Positions 46,101 to 61,100 of a stretch of DNA of 64,000 nt are shown piece after piece. The stretch lies in contig JAYJMM010000090.1 in the NCBI GenBank assembly GCA_037349105.1, positions 1,166,001 to 1,230,000 of the forward strand, given 5' to 3'. Each line of letters begins with the position of its first letter. Position 1 is the stretch's first letter. The DNA is from Limnomonas spitsbergensis. Its lineage: Eukaryota > Chlorophyta > Chlorophyceae > Chlamydomonadales. Made by a program: the position numbers and the translations under genes. The notes under the pieces are model-generated. The model searched no databases and was not told where the DNA came from. It was given only the letters and a program-made list of their open reading frames with translations.

Positions 46101-49100
46101 ATCGTATCCTATCCTATCGTATCCTATCGTATCCTATCGTGTCGTATCGTATCGTATCGTTTCCTATCGTATCGTATCGTATCCTATCGTATCGTATCGT
46201 ATCGTATCCTATCCTATCGTTTCCTTTCCTTTCCCTTCCTCCCTTCCTCCCTTTCCTTTGTATATCTAGATATACCTGCTGCTGCTGCTCTGAAGCTTGG
46301 CTTGAGTTGCGGGGCGCAAAATAAGATGCTCCGGTGCCCGATGCCGCAGGATCGCTAGCGGCCTGGACAGAGACACAATCAAAAAGGGTGGGGGGCAGGG
46401 GTGCAGTGCACTGTAGGGGGTGGTGGGGGGGGGGTGAGGTGAGAAACAGGGGGTCAGTACACTGAAGGTAATGGGATGGGGTGGGGTGGGGTGGGGAGAA
46501 ATAGGGGGTCAGTACACTGAAGGGAGAGGAGTGGGGTGAGGTGGGGTGGGGACAAACAGGGGGGCAGTACACTGAAGGGAGAGGGGTGGGGTGGGGTGGG
46601 GAGAAACATGGGGGCAGTACACTGAAGGGAGAGGAGTGGGGTGAGGTGGGGTGGGGAGAAACAGGGGGGCAGTACACTGAAGGGAGAGGAGTGGGGTGAG
46701 GTGGGGTGGGGACAAGGGGGTGGGGTGGGGTGGGGTGGGGTGGGGTGGGGTGGGGTGGGGTGGGGTGGGGAGAAACAGGGGGCAGTATACTGAAGGGGGT
46801 ATGGTGGGGTGGGGTGGGGCGGGGTGGGGTGGGGTGGGGTGGGGTGAGGGGGGTAGAAGCAGGGGGTCAGTACACTGAAGGGGGTGGGGTGGGGTGGGGA
46901 GAAACAGGGGGCAGTATACTGAAGGGGGTATGGTGGGGTGGGGTGGGGTGGGGTGGGGTGGGGTGGGGTGAGGTGGGTAGAAGCAGGGGGGCAGTACACT
47001 GAAGGGGGTGGGGTGGGGTGGGGTGGGGTGGGGAGAAGCAGGGAATCAGTAGAATAGGGAGAGGGGTACCAGTCAAAAGGGCCTCACATCTATGAAGCCT
47101 GAAACCTTGAAAACCTGAAACCTCTGAATCCTGAAACCTTGGATTCCTAAAGCCTCTGAATCATGAAACCTTCAAAATCTGAAACCTCGGATTCCTGAAA
47201 CCTCTCATCAGTCCTAAACCTCTGAATGCGAATCTCTTGAAGCCTCGAAGGTCATCATGAGCCATGGAGCTTCCGCCACAGGCAGGGCTCATGCTGAAGC
47301 AAGGTGATCCGCAATCATCCATGGTAGCCGGATATGGCCTTACAGGTCTGGGTTAGACGGATGGCACTACCAAGGAAGCAAGATAAGGCGTGACACGGCG
47401 TGATACAGCACGACAAGGCGTGATACTGCGTGATACTGCGTGATAAGGCGTGATACTGCACGACAAGGCGTGATACTGCGTGATACTGCGTGATACTGCG
47501 TGATAAGGCGTGATACTGCGTGATACGGTGCTGTTTAAGAAAAATTGTGCTGCCATAGTGCCAGGCAGGCATCCTGTTGGACTTCTAGGCTAGGATGAGA
47601 TCTGAAACAAGGTTTTGGCTTGTAGTCACATGGTCGAGGGTTCATAGCTGAGGGTTTGGTGTAGGGTTAAGGATTCATGGTTGTGGGTCAAGTCACGAGG
47701 TTGATGGTTACGATCTAGGGTTAGCAGTTCAGTATCCGAGCGCATGGTAGATGTTTCAGGGTTTGTGGTGTAAGGCTTTGAGGTAAAGGGTGAATGACTC
47801 GCCATCACTGTCTTAAATCTCTTGGCCAGCAAGACAGCGCAATTAAAGGGTTCAGGGTGTAGGGTTTGAGGTTTGGGGTTTTGATGCTGTGAGGTTCAGG
47901 GTTTGGGGTCGAGGGTTTGTAACTAATGAGGGTTTAGAGTTGATAGATAAGGGATGAGGGCTGAGGGTTGAGGGACGAGGTATTTGAGGGATGAGGGATG
48001 AGGGCTGAAGGATGAGGGTTGAGGGTTGAGCATGAGGGTTGAGGGTTGAGGGTCCAGGGATGAGGTTTGAGGGTTGAAGGATGAGGGTTGAGGGTTGAAG
48101 GTTGAGGGTTGAGGGTTGAGGGTTGAGGGTCCAGGGATGAGGTTTGAGGGTTGAAGGATGAGGGTTGAGGGTTGAAGGATGAGGGTTGAGGGTTGAGAAT
48201 TGAGGACTCACCATCACCGCGTTTGACTCCTTGGCCAGCGAGAGGGCATTAGCAGATATGTTGGACGCGGCAGGCCTGCGCGTGCGGGGCAGGGGTCAAG
48301 GGTCAGTGTTTTGGGGCGCAACTGGCCTAAGCAAACATGTTAAGGGTTAGGGTTTAGGGGCGCAACTAACCTGAGCAACCATGTTAAGGCTTAGGGTTTA
48401 GGGGTGCAACTGACCTAAGCAGACACGTTAAGGGTTGGGGTTTATGGGCGCAATTGGTCTAGGCAAACATGTTAAGGGTTAGGGTTAAGGGGCACAATTG
48501 GTATAAACAAACATGTTAAGGGTTAGGGTTTCGGGGCGCAATTGGTCTAAGCAAACATGTTAAGGCTTAGGGTTTAGGGGCACAATTGGTCTAAGCAAAC
48601 ATGTTTAGGCTTAGGGTTTAGGGGTGCAACTGGCCTAAGCAAACATGTTAAGGGTTAGGGTTTAGGGGCGTAATTGGCCTAAGCAAACATGTTAAGGGTT
48701 AGGGTTTAGGGGCGTAATTGGTCAAAGCAAACATGTTAAGGGTTAGGGTTTAGGGGCACAATTGGTATAAAGAAACATGCTTAGGGTGAGGTTTTAGGGA
48801 CGCAACTGGCCTGAACACAATAACACTCGTGTTATGGGTTAAGGTTTTAGGGTTGAGGGTCTACGGGTGCAGGTCCTAAATCGTCCGGTCTAAACTCTCA
48901 ACCCTGAACTCTCTACCCTCAACTTTAAACCCTGAAATCCCAACATTCAACTCTCAACCCTCAAATTTATATTCTCAACCCTGAACTCTCAACCCTCAAA
49001 CCTAACCTCTCAACCCTGAACTCTCAACCCTCAAGCCTGAACCCTCCATTAGGCCCCTCCACACCTGGCTGCTGCCTGGCTGTCATCCTGTATATCCTCA

Positions 49101-52100
49101 CCCCTCTAACCTATACCCCTTACTCTCAATCAGACTCCTCTGCACCGAATTAAAAACCCTCCCTTGAGCCTGCATGTCCTCCACACTCGTCATACCTGAA
49201 GCCTGAACTCTCAACCCTAAACCCTAAGAACTGCACTCTCACCCCCAAACACTCAACTCTCAACCCTAACTCACTATCCTCAAACCCAAACCCTCAACCC
49301 AAACCCTGATCTCTCAACCCCAAACCCTCAACCTCCATCAGGCCCCTCCAGACCTGGCTGCTGCCTGGCCGTCGTCCTGCTGATCCTCGATCGTCACCGT
49401 GGATCGGCCGGCCGGCTGGTCTGCTAATCCCCGCAGGGACGGCGCATACCCCGACAAGGGGGCGCCACAATAGCCACTGAGCCTCGACGGGGCCACGCTG
49501 GAGGCCGGCGCCGACGTTGCTAACACCACCGTCAACGGGGAGCTGCCCTGGCCGGCCGGGCGGCCGCGGTCGTTGATGCTGGCGCTGGCTTGCAGGCTCG
49601 ACTTTCCCTCATCTATGTGGGGGGTCTGGCGTCGGGTCTGAAGGGGTCAGGGGTGTGAAGGGTGTTTGCTTGAGGGTTCAGGGTTGGGGTTTGTGGAGGG
49701 GCGGTGGAGCCGACTGGGGCATTCTGTGGTATGGAAGTGTCTGCATAAAAATCCTGACAGAGAATAGGTAGCCACCAGCCAGAGAGTGGAGCTGAACCCT
49801 CACCCCCTGATCCCCGGCCACAGCCCCTCCCCAGATCCATCCAGCAACAATTTTCCACCTGAACCCTGACGCCCCCTCCCCACACTCCTCTCGCTTCCTG
49901 TTCGCCCTGCCCCCCCTTCCTCCCCCCTCTCCCCCTCTACTCCCACCCTCCTGCGCCCCGCTCATGGACGCTCGGACACTCGGACGCACCCCAGCACCCA
50001 CCCCCACCGCACACCTGCATGGGTGTCAGGATCTCCTGGCTCCCTAGACTAGCACACCAACGCTAGCAGCCCAGCCTCCATCCCCCTTCCCCCATCCGCC
50101 GCACACCTGCATCAGTCAGGATCTCCTGGCTCCCTGGACTAGCACACCAACGCTAGCAGCCCAGCCTCCATCCCCCTCCTCCCCATCCGCCGCACACCTG
50201 CATCAGTCAGGATCTCCTGGCTCCCTAGACTAGCACACCAACGCTAGCAGCCCAGCCCCCCTCCACTTCCCCCATCCGCCGCACACCTGCATCAGTCAGG
50301 ATCTCCTGGCTCCCTAGACTAGCACACCAACGCTAGCAGCCCAGCCCCCCTCCCCCTTCCCTCCTATCCGCCGCACACCTGCATCAGTCAGGATCTCCTG
50401 GCTCCCTAGGCTAGCACACCAACGCTAGCAGCCCAGCCCCCCTCCCCCCTTCCCCCATCCGCCGCACACCTGCACCAGTCAGGATCCCCTGGCTCCCTAG
50501 GCTAGCAAACCAACGCTAGCAGCCCAGCCTCCATCCCCCCTTCCCCCCCATCTGCCGCACACCTGCATCAGTCAGGATCTCCTGGCTCCCTAGACTAGCA
50601 CACCAACGCTAGCAGCCCAGCCTCCATCCCCCTTTCCCCCCGTCCGCCGCACACCTGCATCAGTCAGGATCTCCTGGCTCCCTAGGCTAGCACACCAAAG
50701 CTAGCAGCCCAGCCCCCCTCCCCCTTCCCCCCCATCCGCCGCACACCTGCATCGGTGACAGGATCTCCTGGCGAGCCGTGCGTGCCCCCGATTCGATCAC
50801 ACTCTGCTGTCGAGACTTGCGCGACCGTACGCTGCCATCGCCTCCCATCCAGCTCGATCCCCCCTGCGCCGAGCCCACCGAGCACTCCGAGGTCACCCCC
50901 ACGTTGCCGTACGAGCCGTGCGGTCGCCGGCTGCCCTCGGTGGGGGTTTGGTAGCTGCGGGCGAAGGCCGAGACGTGTCCCAGGGCAGGGGCAGCGGACA
51001 TGCGGCTTCTGGTGCCCACGTGGATCGTACCCCCCTCCGCGTCGTCCCCTACGGAGCGCGATGATCGGAGGCGAGGGCAGAGAGTTATGGGTTTAGGTCT
51101 TAGGTCTTAGGGTTAAGGGGTTAGGCTAGATGAGCAAACCCAGGTATAGATCATCTAAACTGGAACACATTGGTGTGAACAGAGCCAGGTGTCGTTATGA
51201 CCTGAAAATATTAGTGTGAACAGAGCCAGGTATCATCCTTGCCTGAACATATTAGTGTGAACAGAGTCAGGTATCGACCTCACCTGAACACATTAGTATG
51301 AACATAGCCAGGTATTATCTTTACCTGAACGCATGAGAGCAAAGCTGTCGCTCTCAGCGATGTCGTCCTCACCTTTCAACACTCCAACCGCTCCCATATC
51401 CATAGACCTGACGTGGGGAAGGAGAGGAGGGGGGGAGTCGTTAGTCAGTTGGCTGATTCAGTTGATACATTAAATTCGTTGGTCCATTCAATTGGTTGGT
51501 TGTCCAAGGGCCGGCAAAGGGGAGTTGTAAAATATAGGGTCGTAGAATTCCACAGCCTCGCCAAGCTGTGTTGTTTCCTTAACCTTTTGAGTCAGCTGCG
51601 GTACATTCTTACAATTGCATAAGTGGCTATTCATTGAATTCGACTTTGTCTGATGTGTCGCGGCCTACCTGTGTCGGCTGCTTGTAGTAGGCCGGGTGCG
51701 GGACAGCGTGCGAGTCACGGCAGACGAGGGTGTGCCGCCTGGGCTTGAGGTATTGGCGGTAATCTTGGGACTTATTGTTTGGTAAGCTAGAAGGGGAGGG
51801 CGAGAGGGGGGGAACAAGGGAAAGGATCAGGTGATAGGGGAGGGGGGGGTAGGAGGGAAAGGAAGGGGGGAGGATGAGGTGAGAGGGGATGGGAGGAGGG
51901 GGGGCTAGAGGTGGGGAGGGAAAGGAAGGGGAGGGGAGGGCGAGGGGGAGGCAGGGGGGCAGGGGGAGAATCAGGTGATAAAGGAGGGGAGGGGGGGGGG
52001 TAGGAGGGAAAGGAAGGGGAGGGGAGGGCGAGGGGGAGGCAGGGGGGGAGGATCAGGTGAGAAGGGGGGTGGAGAGGAGGAGGGGGAGGGGAGTGGGGGG

Positions 52101-55100
52101 AGAAGGGGAAGAGAGGGTTGGAGAGAGGATGAGAAGGAGGAAGCAGGGGTGGAGGGGCGACAGTGATAGGCTGAGAGGGGAGGGGAGGGCTTGGCTGATA
52201 GGGAAGCAAAGGGGGAGAGGAGGGGAGGGGAGGGGAGAGGAAGAGGCAAGGAGGGGGGAAGGGAGGGTGGGAGGACTAAAAACAAACCCTAACGCCCAAA
52301 AGCAAAATCCGAACACCTGGAACATAAACCCTAACATTTGAAACATAAACCCCTAACACCTGAAACCTAACCCCTAACCCCTAACGCCTGAATCCTAAAC
52401 CCCAACACCTGAAACCTTCACCCTAACACCTGAATCCTCAACCCCAACACCTGAATCATTAACCCTAACACCTGAGTCCTTAACCCTAACACCTGAATCC
52501 TTAACCTTAACACCTGAATCATTAACCCTAACACCTGAAACCTTCACCCTAACACCTGAAACCTTAACCCTAACCCCTGAAACCTTAACCCTAACACCTG
52601 AATCCTTAACCCTAACCCCTGAAACCTTAAACCTAACACCTGAATATTAACCCTAACCCCTGAATCCTTAACCATAACCCCTGAAACCTTAACCCTAACA
52701 CCTGAAACCTTAACCCTAACCCCTGAATCCTTAACCCTAACACCTGAAACATTAACCCTACCCCTGAAACCTTAACCCTAACCCCTGAAACCTTAACCCT
52801 AACCCCTGAAACCTTAACCCTAACCCCTGAAACCTTAACCCTAACCCCTGAAACCTTAACACCAGACACATTAACCCTAACCCCTGAATCCTTAACCCTA
52901 ACACCTGAAACATTAACCCTACCCCTGAAACCTTAACCCTAACCCCTGAAACCTTAACCCTAACCCCTGAAACCTTAACCCTAACCCCCGAAACCTTAAC
53001 CCTTACCCCTGAATCCTTAACCCTAACACCTGAAACCCTAACCCCTGAATCATTAACCCTAACCCCTAACACCTTAACCCTAACCCCTGAAACCTTAACC
53101 CTAACCCCTGAAACCGTAACCCTAACCCCTGAATCCTTAACCCTAACACCTTAACCCTAACCCCTGAAACCTTAACCCTAACCCCTGAAACCGTAACCCT
53201 AACCCCTGAAACCATAACCCTAACACCTTAACCCTAACCCCTGAAACCTTAAACCTAACCCCTGAAACCTTAACCCTAACCCCTGAATCCTTAACCCTAA
53301 CCCCTAAAACATTAACCCTAACCCCTGAAACCTTAACCCTAACCCCTGAAACCTTAACCCTAACCCCTGAATCCTTAACCCTAACACCTGAATCATTAAC
53401 CCTAACACCTGACACCTTAACCCTAACACCTGAAACCGTAACCCTAACACCTGAAACCTTAACCCTAACCCCTGAATCCTTAACTCTGACTCCTGAAACC
53501 TTAACCCTAACACCTGAAACCTTAACCCTAACACCTGAAACATTAACATTGACACTTGAGCCATCGAACCCTCCTGACCTGCCATTGTTACTGAGCAGTG
53601 CGTGCATGTGCTGATGGAAGCGTGCTACCAGTGAAGGGATCAACGTTTTGGGTTATAATTTCAGGGATCAATGTTTAGGGTTAAGGGTAAAACGGCAAAG
53701 GGACAAGGGGTCAGAATCAACGATTTTCTGGGGTAAGGCGGGGTTAAGGGCTGACCCCTGATCTCCCTCAAATTCTGCCTCCCACCATTATTTGTATGCA
53801 GCGCATCAAGGAGCTGGTCTGAGAGGCGGTGGCCGTTGCTGTTACCGTTCCTGCCTGGTTGAAGTCCTCCACCGCCTCCACAATTGCTGTCCGGCAAAAA
53901 TGTCTGGATCTCGTTATGTTGCTGTTGGGAGGACACGGGGATCAGGGTTCTGGGGTCAGCGTTTGGGTTTTAGGGTGGATCACACTGTCCGGCAAAAACG
54001 GATAGACCTCGTTATGTTGCTGTTGGAAGGACACGGTGTTAGGGGCTCAGGGTTCAGGGTTTTGGTTTGAGGGTGGATCACGCTGTCCCGAAAAATGTCA
54101 GGGTTCAGGGTTTAAGGTTTTGGTTCTTGGATGAATCACGCTTTGCTGCTGCTGCGCACACGGGGTTCAGGGGTCAGAGGACATGGCTTGGTTTAAGGGT
54201 GGGTCATGCTTTGCTGCTGCTGCACACACGAGTTTCAGGACTCAGGGTTCAGGATTCAGGGATCAGGTTTTAGGTTCCAGGACCCGACCATGTGTGTTTT
54301 TCTGTGTATGCAGCTTTTTAATCCATAGAATGAGGTGCAGAGTAGGAAGTGCAAGGGTTTAGGATCTGAGGTAGAGAGTTGAGGGGTAAACAGCTAGGGG
54401 CAAAGGGGTCGAGGCAGAAGGGTCGTTTTAGGGTTACAAGTTTCAGGGTCAGGGTTTTTAAAGTCTGGACAGTCATTTCGATGGTCTCCGCTACACCCTT
54501 CTGTGCTTATTCTGCCTCGTACTGAAGTAAATCATAGCTGATATGTAGCTGATATATAGCTGATATGTAGCTGATATGTAGCTGATATGTAGCTGAAAAG
54601 CAGCTGAAAACATGGCTGCGAGGTTAGTCCTCTACAAGCGTGCCCTACCCTGCTGCAATGATGTACCTGAAACGTAGCTGAACTTGACAAAGAACATACC
54701 CGTGATGTCACGCCTCTTCAATCGCGTGCCCTACTGAACCGGAATGATGTAGCTGAGACATACCGTACCGGTAGCTGAAATTCACTAAGAATGTCAATGT
54801 GATTTTGCTCCTCTCCAAGCCCCTCAGGACCCGAAATCATGTAGCTGAAACGTAGCTGAACTTCACTGCCTTATATGCTGCAATGCAACTGCTCTCCAAC
54901 TGTGCCCCACTGAATTTATGAGGGACAGAGACGATGTGTACCCTCCAAACCAAGCCAACCAAGCTGAAGGCCGGTCAAGGTTTGGTCCCAATCGTCCTTT
55001 CCACAGCGGCCCCTCCCCCCCCCCCCCCCCCTGGACAGTGATCATCCGTACTCGTAAGAAGGATGCCCCCCCCCAGCATATATTTTTTTGGAAACCTGGC

Positions 55101-58100
55101 ATGAAATCAAGCAATCATGGGATACAAAAAGTTAAAAATATCCGGGTGCACATTCCGCACACCCTGGCGTCCGGCTTGCTCGCACACATGAGTAAATAAC
55201 AGAAAATAAAAGACAGCGCCGATGCAGCGAGGATTGGGAAAGTACAAGTTGACGAGGCGCCCAAGCCCCGGTCTGAACAAAGGTACGGCCCAACCAACTC
55301 CAAAAAGGACAGTACTGCATGAAGTACACATGCACCGCCTACAGTACAGTAGTACACATATACTGCCTGCGGTCGGCAGGTGTGGCACCCTGAGCACCGA
55401 ATCATGAGCAGCGAAGCGTGGCCTACCGGTGTGGAGAGGGAGAGCGAGGAGTGCCGGCCTGGAGTCACGCGCAACGTGGCAACGCCGGGCACCGGCCCGA
55501 GCAGCCCGGGCGTGAGATCAGCCATGACGCAGCCTGAGGAAAACACAGGCAAAGGGCGGTTGGAGTGTTGGGGATAAAGGTATAGGGTCTGTGGTGTGAA
55601 GGTGAAATCAGTCGGGAGTCGGGACGCAACCTGAGGAAAACGCAGGTGAAAGGCGTTTGGGGTGTTTGGGATAAGGGTTTATGCCGCTAGGGTGAGATAG
55701 GTCGGGGCACAGCTTGCAGCAGCAGGCAATTGGCGTTTAGGGGTTAGGGTTTAGGTTCCAGGGTGGTACTGGTGGGGACGCAGCATGTGTTGCACAGGCA
55801 CAGGGCATTTAGAGTGAGGGTTTAGGGTCAAACGCGAGATCGGCTGGGGCACAGCCTGTGGTGCACAGGCAAGGGGCGATCAGGGATAAGGGTTTAGGGT
55901 TTCAGGGGATACTGGTTGGGATGCAGCCTGTTGCACGCAGGCAAAGAGCGTTTAGGGGTTAGGGTCTAGGGTTTAGGGCGAGACCGGTTGGGACTCGGCA
56001 TGTGGCATGCAGACAAGGGCCGTTTAGGAATGAGGGTTTTGAGATGAGGTTATAGGGCGATATCAGTGGGTCACAGCCTATGGTGCACAGGCAAGGAGCG
56101 TTTAGGGATGAGGGTTAAGGGTTTAGGGCGATACTGGTTGGGATGCAGCCTGTGGCGTGCAGGCAAGGGGCGTTTGGGGCTTGTGGAGAAGGGTTAAATT
56201 TCGATGCCGCTGGGGTGAGATCGGTTGGGAAGCAGCCTGAGGCGAGCAGGCAAAGCGCATTCTGGGTTTAGGGTCAAGGGCGATTCAGGTTGGGACGCAA
56301 CTGGTGGCGTGCAGACAAAGGCGATTAGAGATTAGGGTTAAGGGTTTAGGATTTAGGGTTTCGGGGGATACTGGATGGGATGCAGCCTGTGGCGGGCAGG
56401 CAAGGGGATTTAGAGTTAAGGGTTTAGGGCGATACTGGTTGGGACGCGGCATGTGGCGCGCAGGCAAGGGGCATTTAAGGATGTGGGTTGTGAGTTGAGG
56501 GTTAAGGGCGATATCAGTTGGGGCACAGCCTGTGGCGTGCAGGCAAAGGGCATTTAGGGTTTCAGGTCTAGGGTTTAGGGCGATACTGGTTGGGACGCGG
56601 CATGTGGTGTGCAGGCAAGGGGCTATTAGGGTTTCGGGTCTAGGGTTTAGGGCGATACTGGTTGGGACGCGGCATGTGGCGTGCAGGCAAGCGTTTAGGG
56701 TTTAGTGTCTAGGGAGATAGTGCTTGGGATGCAGCCTGGGGCGCGCAAGCAAGGGACATTCAGGGATGAGGGTTCATGGTTTAGGGTCGACAAGGGAACG
56801 GAATATAACACCATAACTACGAACAGCAGAGGGCACCAACACCAAAGCACACAACGCAAGAAAACCAAACATGGCACAACGCAGAACAACGCATCACAGA
56901 GCGCGCATCGCACATTGGCGGCTGAAGCGCAAAATCAAACTGCGGCACACTGTTCCCGATCGTGAGGCCCGCGCGGCTCGACATCGGCCCCAACACAGCG
57001 CACAAAGCAAATACAGGTCAGCACTACAAACGAATCAGCACAGTACAATCCAACATAACACAACACATCGCGAGTGCGCACCGCTTATTGACGGCTCCAG
57101 CGTTAACTCCGATAGCGGCAAACTGCTCCCGCTCGCTATCACCGCGGGGCTCGACGTCGGCAGTCCAGACCCGGGCACAGCTACTGCGGTGCCAGGCTGC
57201 GCGGTCCCTCCCGAGTGGTGCATCCCCAGAACCGTCTCGAGGAACAGCAGGCTGGAGCGCCGTGTGCGACGCGTCGTGTTGGGTCCGGAGCTGTGTGCAG
57301 AGGGGGGGTCAACATCTTTAGGAACAGCAGGCTGGAGCGCAGCGTACGACGCGTCCCGGTGGGTACGGAGCTGTGTGCAGGGGGTGGACGTGGAAAATCA
57401 AAATCTAGAGGAACAGCAGGCTGGAGCGCAGCGTACGACGCGTCCCGGTGGGTACGGAGCTGTGTGCAGGGGGTGGACGTGGAAAATCAAAATCTAGAGG
57501 AACAGCAGGCTGGCGCACTGCGTACGACGCGTCCCGGTGGGTACGGAGCTGTGTGCAGGGGGGGGGCACGGAAAATCAAAATCTATAGGAACAGCAGGCT
57601 GGAGCGCAGCGTACGACGCGTCCCGGTGGGTACAGAGGTGTGTGCAGGGGGTGGACGTGGAAAATCAAAATCTATAGGAACAGCAGGCTGGAGCGCAGCG
57701 TACGACGCGTCCCGGTGGGTACGGAGCTGTGTGCAGGGGGGGGGGGCACGGAAAATCAAAATCTATAGGAACAGCAGGCTGGAGCGCAGCGTACGACGCG
57801 TCCCGGTGGGTACGGAGCTGTGTGCAGGGGGGGGGGGCACGGAAAATCAAAATCTATAGGAACAGCAGGCTGGAGCGCAGCGTACGACGCGTCCCGGTGG
57901 GTACGGAGCTGTGTGCAGGGGGGGGGGCACGGAAAATCAAAATCTATAGGAACAGCAGGCTGGAGCGCAGCGTACGACGCGTCCCGGTGGGTACGGAGCT
58001 GTGTGCAGGGGGGGGGGGCACGGAAAATCAAAATCTATAGGAATGGCAGGCTGGAGCGCAGCGTACGACGCCTCGCGGTGGGGACAGAGATGTCTGCATG

Positions 58101-61100
58101 TGGCGAGGGACGGCACATACAAATCAGGGGTCTAACTCGGGCAAATGCACCATGCATTTATTTTCACAGCTTATTTGCTTCATAACAGGAAAGCGATTTA
58201 AATTAGGCATCCTACCCGACGGAGGAAAATGCTGTCGTGATGACCTCACATCCAGGCATTTGAATCGCCGCATCGCCCTCCTCGCCGCACCCCGGCAGCA
58301 CCAGCCTGGAGCCACCGACGCGCAACGCCCTGCCCTGTTGCGGCTGCTGACTGATCTGCTGACTAGGCAGCTGGCTAGGCTGCTGGTTCTGCTGCTGCTG
58401 ACTCAGCGGCGCAGCCGTGGGCTGCTGCTGCTGCTCCTGCATGGGGAAGGTGGTTTCGCTGAAGTGCGCCCGCGGCGGCCTGCCAGGCTCTGCCGTGGGC
58501 TTGCCGCTGCTGCTGCTCCCAAGGGGGACCAGGTTAGAAGGGAGGCACAGCACCTCTGCAAGAAGGTGACGCCACGTGCCGTCGTAGTCCTAGGAAGGGG
58601 GGGAGGGTACAGGGTTCACACTTGACAGTTGCGTGTACAGGGCTCACACTTAACAGATAAGGGTTAAGGTTTATGTGTACACACTTATAGGACCCGTGTG
58701 AACCTCCTCATATAGTGATGCCACTTGCTGTTGCAGTCCTAGCAGGGGGCAAGAGGGTACACACTCAAGAGTTGAGGGTTCACACTTATCAGTCGAGGGT
58801 TCAGGATTCGTCTACTAACCCTGAACCTTATACCCTGAGGCATTGTAAACCTCCGCCAGCAGATGACACCAGATACCTTCGTAGTCCTAGCAAGGGGGAA
58901 GAGGGTACAGGGCTCAACACCAGTCGAGGGTTTAGGGTTAAGGTTTTGTGTACAAATAAAAATACCGAAATAAACCTCTGCCAAAGTGTGACACAAGGTG
59001 CCACAAAAGCCCTGAACCCTTGTTGTGGGCCCTACCTGCATGATGGCGTCCAGACTGGCTCCCAAGGCCGTCTGCCAAGTTAAGGGTTCGGGTTTTCAGG
59101 CGAGGAAAAGGGTCAAAAGACGTGGGCTTCATTCAGGATGTAGGGTGTAGGGTATAGGGTTCAGGGTTGGGGTAAGGGTTCAAAGCCCTACCTGAATGAT
59201 GGCATCCAGGCGGCACCCAAGGCCGCCGGCCGAGTTTAGGGTTCAGGGTTTAAGGGGGGTGGGGGTAACCTGCAACCCTTTGCTGTGACTCCTACCTGCA
59301 TGATGGCATCCAGGCGGGCGCCCAAGGCCGTCGGCCGCGCAGGCGCGTCTGGGCCCTCAGAGGCGGCGTGCGCTTGCTGCTCAGCATCAAAGCCCATGTT
59401 GCTCTCTTTCAGCCTGGACGACGAAGGGGTGCGGCCCTGGTGGCAGAAAAGCCTGCTTGGCACGTAGGGAGGAGGCGAGGGTTCAGGGGAGAGGCACTTG
59501 CTGCTCGACATCAAAGCCTATGCTGCTATCTTTCAGCCTGGACGATGAAGGGGTACGGCCCTGGTGGCAGAAAAGCCTGCTTGGCACGGGGGGAGGCGAG
59601 GGTTTAGGGGGGAGGCGAGGGTTTTGGGGGGAGGCGCTTGCTGCTCGGCCTCAAAGCCCATGCTGCTATCTTTCAGCCTCGATGATGAAGGGGTGCGGCC
59701 CTGGTGGCAGAAAAGCCTGCTTGGCACGGGGGGAGGCGAGGGTTTAGGGGGGAGGTGAGGGTTTAGGGGGGAGGTGCTTGCTGCTCGGCCTCAAAGCCCA
59801 TGCTGCTATCTTTCAGCCTGGATGACAAAGGGGTACGGCTCTGGTGGCAGAAAAGCCTGCTTGGCACGGGGGGGGCGAGGGTTTAGGGGTGAGGTGAGGG
59901 TTTTGGGGGGAGGCGAGGGTTAAGGGGGGAGGTGAGGGTTTAGGGGGGAGATGAGGGTTTAGGGTCAGTGGGTGGGGCGGGGGTCTAGGGCCAGTGGGTT
60001 GGGAGAGGGTTTAGGGTTATGGTTCAGTTAGTGGGGTGAGGGTGGACGATGAAGGGGTACAGCCCTGGGGACAGAAAAGCCTGGTTGGCACGGAGGGGGG
60101 AGGTGAGGGTTTAGGGTTATGGTTCAGTGGGTGGGGCGAGGGTGGATGATTCAGGGGTACGGCCCTGGTGGCAGAAAGCATGGTTGGTACGGAGGGGGGA
60201 GGTGAGGGTTAAGGGTCAGTGGGTGGGGCGAGGGTGGAACGATTCATGGGTGCGGCCCTGGTGGCAGAAAAGCCTGGTTGGCACGGAGGGGGGAGGTGAG
60301 GGTTAAGGGTTTAGGGGTAGTGGATGGGGTGAGGGTGGACGATGAAGGGGTGCAGCCCTGGTGGCAGAAAAGCCTGGTTGGCACGGAGGGGGGAGGTGAG
60401 GGTTTAGGTCAGTGGGTGGGGCAAGGGTTTAGGGTTTAGGGGGTCAGTGGGTGGGGTGAGGGCGGCCGACGCAGGGGTGCGGCCCTGATGGCAGAAAAGC
60501 CTCGGTGGCACGCCGGGGAGAGGTGAGGGTTAAGGGTTTGGGGTCAATGAGTGGGGTGAGGGTTAAGGGGTAAGGATCAATGAGCGGGGTCAGGATTTAG
60601 GGTGAAGGGCCAGTGGGTGGGGTGAGGGTTAAGGGTTTCTAGGGTCAGTGGGTGGGGTTAGGGTGCAGCGTTCATGGGTGCGGTTGGGTTTAGGGCTCAG
60701 GGAAAAGGCATATATATATAGGTTACAGGAGCGCAACCAAACAAGCGTGTGAATCAGTGCCTTAACATAAGCCTGCACGCCGAGCACTCAAAAACCCTAA
60801 AGCCTCAACTAAAAAAAACTGGACCTTGGAGAGGGACGCTCCACCGCACCAAACAGTCTGAACCCTGAACCATAAAACCCCTGGACCTACAGGAGGGACG
60901 CTGTCCCCCACCGAAAACCCTCGAGCCTGAATCCCAAACAAACCCTGGACTTTTAGGAGGGACGCTCCCCACACACAAAAACTGAACTCTAAACCCCTAC
61001 CCGTAACCGCTGGACTGACAGGAAGGACGCTCCCCCTCACAAAAAATCCTGAACCCTGAACCCTACAACCCTTGGGCCTTAGTGGAGGGACACTCCCCCC

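Noticed and set aside
45663..46358. 231-codon Tyr/Arg/Ser frame
   Set aside because: It is translation of a pentanucleotide microsatellite; the only coding piece there is the minus-strand exon 46362-46276.
51325..51786. Alternative frame of exon 51786-51669 (YRQYLKPRRHTLVCRD)
   Set aside because: It reads plausibly but forces a stop in the next exon unless a different donor is used. The chosen frame fits both neighbours and the junction copies at 51325.
52633..53643. Val/Arg/Ser/Gly-rich minus-strand frames
   Set aside because: They translate the 21-bp donor-derived array. Only the first 90 nt (53624-53535) is kept as an exon.
56871..58185. Several 100-210-codon plus-strand frames
   Set aside because: They lie in the ~90-bp minisatellite and are open through multiples of the unit; the minus-strand exon at 57251-57082 explains the unique part better.
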